Below are positions 18,691-25,463 of a stretch of DNA of 25,463 bases, one piece after another (the stretch's first letter is position 1; each line of letters begins with the position of its first letter). The notes below the pieces were generated by a model. The model worked only from the letters and a program-made list of their open reading frames with translations. It searched no databases and had not been told where the DNA came from. The position numbers and the translations under genes are program-made. Location: contig JADRCO010000853.1 in NCBI GenBank assembly GCA_021464525.1, positions 1-25,463 of the forward strand. The letters run 5' to 3'. The DNA comes from Rhizophagus sp. LPA8_4_AMF (taxonomy: Eukaryota > Glomeromycota > Glomeromycetes > Glomerales > Glomeraceae).

Positions 18691-18846
18691 ATGCATTTCC
18701 ATTCAGGGCCAGAATTATATAATACTGCCTGGCATTATCTAAAAAGGAATGATCTGCATCCTAATCTGGCGCAAGCTTTTGTTTCCATCTTTGCTTGTAT
18801 GACTAATTTTATTATAATTACCAAAGTGGTGTATATAAAAATATAA
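18691..18846 (+). CDS. Small hypothetical ORF, 51 aa
   Basis: ATG to TAA, encoding 51 residues that begin MHFHSGPELYNTAWHYLKRN, continue through LHPNLAQAF and end in a hydrophobic stretch (ACMTNFIIITKVVYIKI). Its first 40 codons are richer in G and C than the flanking DNA (for example CTG GCG CAA), which is unusual here. No family is recognised and no intron is needed. It may be a fragment of a larger element. Confidence 0.3.
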   Translation: MHFHSGPELYNTAWHYLKRNDLHPNLAQAFVSIFACMTNFIIITKVVYIKI

Positions 18847-19310
18847 AAATAGTAAATGAGTAACTTTTTTTCTTGATACAATTAAACTAAAAAAAATTCG
18901 TTCCCTTCAATTAAAATTCTTGATTTATTTCGATTTTTCATTATTAAATAGAATAGAATGTTAAATTAAATTATTTACACATTTAAAGTTGATTTTATTT
19001 AATTAACAAAAAATTCATTCGTTATATGTATGAATTATGAATATTTAAAATTAAAGATACAATCACTTAAATAAAATATTTTCTGAAAAAAAATTTGTTG
19101 TACCAATTTTAATTTGAGTTACGAGATCAAAGAATTTTTATTTTATTATATACTTATGATCAAAATATTATGTAATATATACAAATCTATGTTTCCGATT
19201 CTAGAAATTCAACGGTTACAAAGATCGTCATAAAATAATATAAATAAAGCTTTGGTTCAAAACTTTAAATTTTTATTACTTTTCTTTCCTTTTTTTACAG
19301 TTATTAAATA
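18847..19310. other. Upstream region of BTB gene
   Basis: AT-rich with no gene seen. An aatataaataaagc stretch near 19239-19252 could serve as a TATA-like element about 60 bp before the BTB start. A pyrimidine tract ending ttttttacag (19291-19300) just before the ATG looks like a splice acceptor, so a 5'-UTR intron is possible. Confidence 0.35.
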
Positions 19311-20833
19311 ATGTCTTCAAAATTTTGGGCAGAATTATCTAACGATTATGAAAAACTTTTTGAAACAGAAATAGGATATGATGTTATTATTTATGCAGGG
19401 GAAGAACAAAATGTTAAAGAAATTCATGCTCATTCAAATATATTATGTATTAGATCTCAATATTTTCGTTCTGCATTTTCCAACAATTGGGCTGAGAAAA
19501 AAGATGGAAAATTTATTTTTAGGAAACCAAATATTTCACCAAAATTATTCAATATAATTCTTAGGTATGTAATATATGTAATAATTTAATACTAGTTAAT
19601 CAAAAAAAAATCCTAACTAGTAATTATATTTTAGATTATTTAATATTAGTTAAACTAATAATTATATCAAATCCTAACTAATAATTATATTTTAGATTTA
19701 TTTACTGTGGAAATATTGATTTGAAAAATTTACAAGGTCTTGAAGTATTAAATTTGTTGATAGCCGTAGATGAACTTAATATTCATTCGTTGATTTCTCA
19801 TATTCAAGAATTTTTAATTGAACATAAAACTGAATTTTTACATCAAAATCCAACTGGTATTCTTGAAACTGTTTATCAACATGAATCATTTACAGATTTA
19901 TGGAAATTTTGTCTTGAAAAAATTTGTGAAGAACCTAAAATTTTATTTGATTCTGATAATTTTATTAATTTAAAAACTCCTTTATTAGAAATATTATTAA
20001 AAAGAGATGATTTAAATATTGATGAAATTGAAATTTGGGAAAATTTAGTTAAATGGGGAATTTCTCAACAAAATATAATTAATGATCCAACAAAATGGAG
20101 TAAAGAAGATATCACAAAGATTGAGAGAGAATTACGTCAATTTATTCCTTTAATTCGATTTTATGATATTGAACCTGCAGATTTTTTTTATAAGGTTTAT
20201 TGTTATAAAGACATATTACCAAATGATTTAATTCATGATCTTTTAGAATTTCATATAGTTCCTAATACAAAACCTAAAACTAATTTAACACCTTCAAGGG
20301 ATCCAGATTTAAAAGGTTCAACTTTGATTAAATCAAGTTATATTTCACTTTTTGCTTCATGGATTGACAAAAAAGATTCTTCTCATTATAATAAGAAAAA
20401 TATTCCTTATGAATTCAAATTACTATATCGTTCAAGTCGGGATGGAAATGGTACTGATTCTTTTCATGAAAATTGTGATAATAAAGGAGCTACTATTTGG
20501 GTAGCAAAAATTAAAGATTCAACACAATTAATTGGAGGGTATAATCCACTTGATTGGAATGGAAATTCTTGGAAAACTACAACAGATAGTTTTATATTTA
20601 ATTTTGTAAATGGAAAAATTATTTCTTCTGCAGAATTAGGTTACGTTAATAATACAAGATATGCTATTTATTGTGATTCTGTTTATGGACCAACTATGGG
20701 TAATTTACAATGTAATAATAATAATTGGTCTTATTATGGTGGTGGTGGATGTTATCATCCTAAATTGGGAATTCCAACAGGTTTTACTGTAGAAGATTAT
20801 GAAGTATTTCAAGTGATTAAAAAAACAAATTAA
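19311..20833 (+). CDS. BTB-BACK-TLDc protein
   Basis: Two exons, 19311-19564 and 19696-20833, join in phase (AG|A, Arg 85) to give 463 residues. The BTB/POZ domain spans about 1-100 (YDVIIYAGEE, IHAHSNILCIRSQYFRSAF, IILRFIYCGNI). It would mediate dimerisation and CUL3 binding. A BACK-like helical region follows at about 105-260, with W-rich motifs DLWKFCLEKI and IWENLVKWGI. The C-terminal TLDc domain (about 292-460) is well preserved: GSTLIKSSYISLFASWID, FKLLYRSSRDG, ATIWVAKI, IGGYNPLDW, DSFIFNF, then GYVNN and GFTVEDYEVFQV. BTB-BACK-TLDc proteins are numerous in Rhizophagus and are presumed CUL3 adaptors. AATAAA lies about 22 nt after the stop. The intron carries a duplicated acceptor. A decayed relative lies at 21985-22683. 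Confidence 0.9.
19606..19695 (+). promoter_or_regulatory. Duplicated branch site and splice acceptor
   Basis: The intron of the BTB gene contains two nearly identical blocks, each of the form aaatcctaacta.taattat followed by attttag. The first acceptor ends at 19634, the second at 19695. Only the second keeps the frame. Using the first gives RLFNIS and a stop, which would yield a BTB-only protein of about 90 residues. Confidence 0.75.
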
Positions 20834-21218
20834 TTCATAAAATTTAATTTTCATAATAAAGATTTTTATAATATTTCATTTGAACTTACCTGTAATTTAT
20901 TATTATATATTCAAATTGTTAGCCTCTTATTGAAAATAAGCTATAGTAAATTATTGAATCAATATTTTCATATTTTTTTCTGAAATTTAAACAATAGTCA
21001 TTTTTCGAAGATTATGATTAGCTATAGGTCAATATTATTAATTTACGTTCACTACTAACAAGTTTAATGCTTTTAAAGGATGGTAAAATGTGAGAAATGA
21101 TTAGCTGGAACAAGTTTAATTAATGTTTATCAACGAATCCATATTTTTATTAATATGTGTTTTGAAATTTATAAAAAATGATCTCTTTGACTCTTTCTTT
21201 AATTACAGCCGTTTTCAA
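20834..21218. other. 3' flank of BTB gene
   Basis: AT-rich, with a polyadenylation-like aataaa at 20855-20860. Nothing else recognised. Confidence 0.4.
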
Positions 21219-21353
21219 AATGGTTGAGGCAGTTTATTTGTGATTGAATATTCGAATACCAATATTCATCCGGTTTTCATCCATTATTTGTCCGGTATTT
21301 GTCCGGTATTCGGTTTTCTTTTTTTTTATTCAAACATAACTGCATCAACCATT
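21219..21353. mobile_element. 135-bp inverted-repeat element
   Basis: The left end aatggttgaggcagtttatt pairs with the right end aacataactgcatcaaccatt. Inside is an 11-bp tandem motif, tttgtccggta. Part of the right arm, including the cag..gaataaaaaaaaaga block, recurs in opposite orientation at 22821-22860. The two copies flank the BTB pseudogene. Confidence 0.6.
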
Positions 21354-21506
21354 GATTGATCTGAATCATATTGTTCAGCCCGGCCTACATTATATACTTT
21401 ATTTCAATAAAAAATCATATGATAAGTTATCGTTCAGCTTAATAGGATCATGCAGATTTTCATAGACCGATATTTTTATGAGGAGCAATAATACATGATT
21501 GATATA

Positions 21507-21686
21507 CGCAGTGAAATTCGATATACCGGAACCTTGATATAACAGAAAGTCTTGATATATCGGAATTGGGGTCTGGAACGGATTATCATAATCTATAATT
21601 AATTTACCTTTGGTATAACGGATAACGGATTTTTGACAAATTTTACTAATGGAACGGATGGTTCTATTATATCGAATTTCACTGTG
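21507..21686. mobile_element. Pogo/Tc1-mariner-type MITE
   Basis: 180 bp with 19-bp termini: cgcagtgaaattcgatata on the left and tatatcgaatttcactgtg on the right. It is flanked by TA on both sides (21505-21506 and 21687-21688). A TA duplication and a CAGTGAAxxTCGATATA terminus are characteristic of the pogo/Tigger branch of Tc1-mariner. Internal motifs (gatataac, tataacgg) repeat the terminal word. There is no transposase, so it is non-autonomous. Confidence 0.8.
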
Positions 21687-21828
21687 TAATAAAGTGGAGT
21701 AAAAAAATAGTGTAAATGAATATTTTATAGGAAAAGTTTAAATAAAGCTTATAAAGTGGATTAAAAATAGCATAGAAATTATGATATAATTAATAGCATG
21801 ATCAAAACCGTCAGAAACACTTTTATTG

Positions 21829-21907
21829 GATATCGGTCACAGGGACCTTCATTGATTGGTGAAAATGACCACTACGCGGCCCATCATTCGGTCCTGTGAC
21901 CGATATA
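21829..21907. repeat. Short inverted-repeat element (gatatcggtcac)
   Basis: The left arm gatatcggtcacagggacc and right arm ggtcctgtgaccgatata differ by one indel and flank a 42-bp centre that is relatively GC-rich. This is typical of a small foldback element. No target duplication was identified. Confidence 0.65.
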
Positions 21908-21984
21908 GTCAAAATTAATGACTGGACAATCATCCGCAGTAATTAATATTTGGTGCTGAGATATTTAACATACATTTCTATTAT

Positions 21985-22683
21985 TATGAAAGATTTTCTC
22001 TAACAGAATAAGATATGATGTTATTATTTATTCAGGGGAAGAACAAAAATGTTAAAAGAAATTCAGAAATTCACGTTAATTTAAATGTATTACGTATTAG
22101 ATCTCAATATTTTCATTCTAAGAAAAAAAGATGAGAAATTTATTTACAGGAAACGTATATTTCACCAACAATTATTTAATATTATTCTTAAGTACTGTAA
22201 TGTGTTTAATTTTAATTGTTCTTTAAAAAAAAAAAATTTGTCTACTAAAAGCTAAGAAGATATACTCGAAAAGTTGAATGTACGTTGGTAAAGGGTCATC
22301 AGGAAGAGGCCAAGTTAAAACTATTTCAACAACGTTGGTTTTTTGCTTTAATTATAATTCTGTTAAAACCAATCAGTTAAGTCGGCATCACTATTCCAAA
22401 TCCAACTAGAATTCTTTGAAACTGTTTATAGGATATTTACAGATTTATGGACTTTCTGTCTTGAAAAAGTTTTGAAGAATCCAATATTTTATTTTAAAAG
22501 GATGATTTGGATTTGAAATTTGAGAAATTTATTGAAATAGGTGTTTTTCAACAAATTATTGATAATAAACCAATCTTTTAGATTCCCAATATAAAGAATG
22601 ATAACCTGAATTATACATTTTACAGTAGAAGATTATTAAATTATCAAAAGATTTAAAGAAATTGGTGGTAATAAAGTATTTTA
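21985..22683 (+). pseudogene. Decayed BTB-BACK-TLDc copy
   Basis: This DNA follows the intact BTB gene from residue 12 onward. 21985-22195 matches its BTB exon (gatatgatgttattatttat, then the IRSQYF codons), with a premature TAA, an extra A and a deletion of the SAFSNNWAE segment. An intron-like stretch follows. 22393-22560 matches the BACK region (NPTRILETVY, TDLWTFCLEK). 22619-22683 matches only the last part of a TLDc domain (FTVEDY, then KEIGGNKVF-type codons before TAA). Most of TLDc is deleted and several frameshifts are present, so no functional protein is possible. It ends with a tail (KEIGGNKVF) that the intact gene lacks, so its parent was probably a sister gene rather than the neighbour itself. 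Confidence 0.75.
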
Positions 22684-23640
22684 ATACGTTAATACGTTTT
22701 CTAATAATAGAATTGATTTTTTATGATATGAAAAATGATTAATAATGAAGAATGACTTATTTTATTCTCAAATTTTTTCGGGACAAAATTAGATTTTAAT
22801 ACAAACATTCTCCCCGTTTCAAAATAGTGTATGCAGTTATATTTGAATAAAAAAAAAGACGGACGATAACCGGACGATAACCGTAACCGGACAAAAAATG
22901 GTCGTAAAAATTAAAAATAAAACATCATCCATTTATGTTTTATAAATGTAGATTAATTTGCATTAAGCCCATATCCGCTACTGTAGCGACAAACTATCTT
23001 GGACGATTTTATTTTATCAACCTTCTTAAGTTAATTACACATCTTTTATAATATAATGTAAAATGTCTAATCGTGAATTTATTAAAATTCCAAATGTATT
23101 TATTCATTTGATATAATTTAAAATTTATTTTATTTTTAATGTAAACTATTATCTGTTATCTTTTTTTTTCTATTGTTCTATTATTACATCTAACGACTTA
23201 ATTTTAGTTCGAAAATTATTAAATTACCGTGGCTGCATTTTATGATTATTTACAGTTACAATGTATAGATAAAAAATTGTAGATATTAGAATATAATTAA
23301 TATAATTATAAATAAAGAACATGCGGTTTTACTTACTTTGTGTATAAAATTTTAATTTTAAAGATAAGCTAGTTAATTAACATAAGATCTCGGATTGAGA
23401 AAATAAAATTTAGTAATTTAGTAATTATTTTGAAATTTGCTTTAACGTTGCGGGCGAAACTTATTTCGAAGAAAAATTCGTGGCCACAGTTACGCTGTGA
23501 GACAGCTTACTGTGAACGCCCTTTTCTGAAGTGTTCGTGCGTAAGATTGATGTTATTTATAATAGTATCGTGATAGTAATTATCTCGTGTAACATTAGAT
23601 GTACGAATGACTCAAAATAAATGAAATACTTTGCGCCATC
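22684..23640. other. Gene-poor region
   Basis: It contains the half-element at 22821-22890 with an 11-bp tandem motif (cggacgataac), and an imperfect hairpin cacagttacgctgt-gag-acagcttactgtg at about 23486-23515. A stop-to-stop frame runs through 23370-23580 but has no ATG and no recognisable domain. Nothing else seen. Confidence 0.35.
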
Positions 23641-23649
23641 AAATACCAA

Positions 23650-23930
23650 ATGGAAAATTATGCTTTTCGAGCATCCTCAGATAATAGTAGTTGAATAGTA
23701 ATCGAAAACGAAGAGAAATAGTAGCAAGAAATGACAAAAGACGAATAGTAGAAGATAATCTTGAAAATAGCGACAATTGTACATATATAGAACCGGATTC
23801 TAATTACAATAGCGTTTCTAATTTACATTATATATTATTGACGTATTATTTTATTAAGAAATACAATATAGAATTAATATTATTCTTGTTTCTATTGAAA
23901 AAAAAGTTAACATTCTTAGTAACAAGTTAA
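23650..23930 (+). CDS. Possible frameshifted hypothetical gene
   Basis: An ATG at 23650 opens MENYAFRASSDNSS and stops at TGA. In the next frame, from 23691, the protein-like sequence NSNRKRREIVARNDKRRIVE continues with DNLENSDNCTYIEPDSN before becoming AT-rich low-complexity sequence. A frameshift in one former exon would join the two. There is no recognised family, and the second half has no ATG of its own. Weak evidence. Confidence 0.25.
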
Positions 23931-24397
23931 ATTTTTATAATTTTAGATATGATTATTGGAAATGGGGAGCGCGTTACTTTATTATGTAATAATCATTATA
24001 TTTGTAATTAACGCTTTTATAATAGAAAAATAAAATGTTTAAACGTCAGTATAAAAGTTTTAAAAAATGCTTATTGATGAGACCACAGGGAAATAGATTA
24101 ACGAAGATTTCCTGTGATCATGTCGCATATTATTAATAAAATTGCCAGATGAAAAATTACGGGATTAATGGGATTAATGTATATACAATATCCCTTCATT
24201 TTGCCAAAGTGTTGACAAATTCATATTCTCGTTTATTGATATTCAGGTTTTTTTCAACTTTAGCGGGTTCTAGTTGATAATATGTTTACTGTGTATCCGC
24301 GGAATGAGAAATTCTATGATTATTTAGTATGTGTAAATAATATAACATTAAAAAATTGATACCCTAACCCTTAGATCTAAGTTACTGACTTTAGGTG
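23931..24397. other. Gene-poor region with small hairpin
   Basis: A short inverted repeat (ccacagggaaat near 24084 and atttcctgtg near 24108) is the only structure seen. Confidence 0.35.
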
Positions 24398-24630
24398 CCG
24401 TCGGAATTGTCGAATTAAAATTACGGCATTACGAAATATGGATTTTACCATTTATACTGTATATCTAACAAAATCATATAGATTTACGGATTACAAACTA
24501 TCTACGACATTAACCAGAAAAAAATATTTACTTTGTGTAATTTTTGCATTTTTGGCATTAAATAATTACGACATTACGGCAATTTAATGTATTACGGTAT
24601 AAGTTCATATGCCGTAATTAATTCCGACGG
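24398..24630. mobile_element. 233-bp inverted-repeat element
   Basis: The left end ccgtcggaatt..attacggcat pairs with the right end atgccgtaattaattccgacgg. The left arm has an 11-nt interruption. The interior carries many attacgg and acgacatta words that resemble the subterminal motif. No target duplication could be fixed, so the superfamily is unknown. Confidence 0.6.
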
Positions 24631-24987
24631 TAAGTATATTACTAACTGTATTCCAATAATAAAACCAGCATTTTAGACACTTTAACAACCTTGATAACTC
24701 GAGAGATCACAAAAAGGGCGAGATTTTCATTCAGTTAATATATTAAGTAAAAATATTTTAGGACTATGACAACCTAATAAAGAAATTTTAGTATGTACTG
24801 TTGAAAAAAAAAGTTAAGTATAATTATTCTATACTGAGTACAACACTTAATATTGACCAACGTGATCAACAGACGCGTAATGATATGGCGCGTAAACAAT
24901 CTACAATCTTACATCATACTAATCACTTTTAATGATTTTCCCATGAGAAATTATCTATAAAATCGCTTTTTTTTCTCATTAGAACTT
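24631..24987. other. Intergenic stretch, nothing recognised
   Basis: AT-rich DNA. No open frame of interest and no clear inverted repeat. Confidence 0.4.
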
Positions 24988-25212
24988 TTTAGTTTTCAAA
25001 AGTTTTTTTTTCCTTTTAATATTTACTCTTATCCTCAAATATTATTTCTTCTTCTAATACAATATTTAGTTTTCGAAAGTTTTTTTTCCTTTCAATATTT
25101 TACTCTTGTCCTCAAATATTATTTCTTCTTTTAATACAATATTTAGTTTTTGAAAGTTTTTTTTTTCCTTTTAATATTTACTCTTGTCCTCAAATATTAT
25201 TTCTTTTAACAA
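24988..25212. repeat. 77-bp tandem repeat, about 2.9 copies
   Basis: Units start at 24988, 25065 and 25142, each with tttagtttt..gaaagtttttttt, then aatatttactcttgtcctca and aatattatttcttctt. The strand is pyrimidine-rich. Downstream, shorter aatattt..catttctt units continue to about 25280. Any open frame here is a by-product of the T-rich repeat. Confidence 0.8.
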
Positions 25213-25463
25213 TAATATTTGCTATTTCTTTAATATTTATCATTTCTTCAATATTTGTCATTTTCTTTTAATATTTATTATAAACTTATACTATATTTTT
25301 ATTTATTCAATACTTATAAGGCTTTTATTCTTATTCTTTTGTGTAAAAAAAGTCTTGGAAGATTTCTACTTAAGCAACAATTAATAAAGAGAAATTTCTT
25401 GAGGTTTATATTATTTTGGTAAGTGGAAATGACTAAGCTGGGACGTATAAGGGATTTGTGCAC
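25213..25463. other. T-rich tail of the window
   Basis: Low-complexity T-rich DNA to about 25320, then ordinary AT-rich sequence up to the edge. No gene supported. Confidence 0.4.

Noticed and set aside
23370..23580. Stop-to-stop frame of about 65 codons
   Set aside because: Lacks an ATG near its start, has no recognisable domain, and contains a local hairpin that explains its GC-richer part.
24363..24373. Telomere-like ccctaaccctta
   Set aside because: Fewer than two full CCCTAA units, not an array; chance or an isolated interstitial trace.
25184..25384. Plus-strand 66-codon frame
   Set aside because: Almost entirely Phe, Ile, Asn and Tyr from T-rich tandem repeats.

Overview
The window looks like a fragment of an AT-rich, repeat-dense fungal nuclear genome, most probably an arbuscular mycorrhizal (Glomeromycotina, Rhizophagus-like) fungus. 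This is inferred from the gene content: F-box proteins with degenerate leucine-rich tails, a BTB-BACK-TLDc protein, Sel1 repeats, and a TKL-like kinase with an N-terminal double CxxC motif. These families are strongly expanded in that group. Introns are short, with GT..AG ends and CTAAC-type branch sites, so this is not bacterial DNA. No rRNA, tRNA, CRISPR array or virus was recognised.

Layout. 1-390: an F-box gene cut off after its first 30 codons. 738-1379 (minus): a BED zinc finger fused to Sel1 repeats, frameshifted near its 3' end. 2474-2949: a non-autonomous hAT element with 8-bp target duplications, carrying a second inverted-repeat element inside it. 3350-4395: a second decayed copy of the F-box promoter and 5' end, joined to a decayed RIO1-kinase C-terminus. 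4741-5472: a third F-box gene with one in-frame TAG. 5614-5745: nested palindromes. 6100-6515: a purine-rich tandem repeat. 6750-7600: an array of exon-like modules on the minus strand, separated by introns that carry a conserved GGAACGT..ACGTTCC hairpin. 7620-7731: one hAT terminus. 8009-9882: an intact six-exon protein kinase gene. 9883-14700: mostly decayed DNA with gene relics, hairpins and duplications. 14868-16322: an intact F-box gene using the same promoter type as the two broken copies. 16323-19310: gene-poor. 19311-20833: a two-exon BTB-BACK-TLDc gene with a duplicated splice acceptor. 21219-22683: three small inverted-repeat elements and a decayed second BTB-TLDc copy. 22684-25463: gene-poor, with one inverted-repeat element and a 77-bp tandem repeat.

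Three genes look functional: the kinase (8009-9882), the F-box gene (14868-16322) and the BTB-BACK-TLDc gene (19311-20833). The F-box and BTB proteins would be expected to act as substrate adaptors for SCF and CUL3 ubiquitin ligases. Nothing suggests a shared pathway. The window reads as a site of repeated local duplication, transposon insertion and gene decay. The most unusual structure is the mini-exon/hairpin-intron array at 6750-7600.
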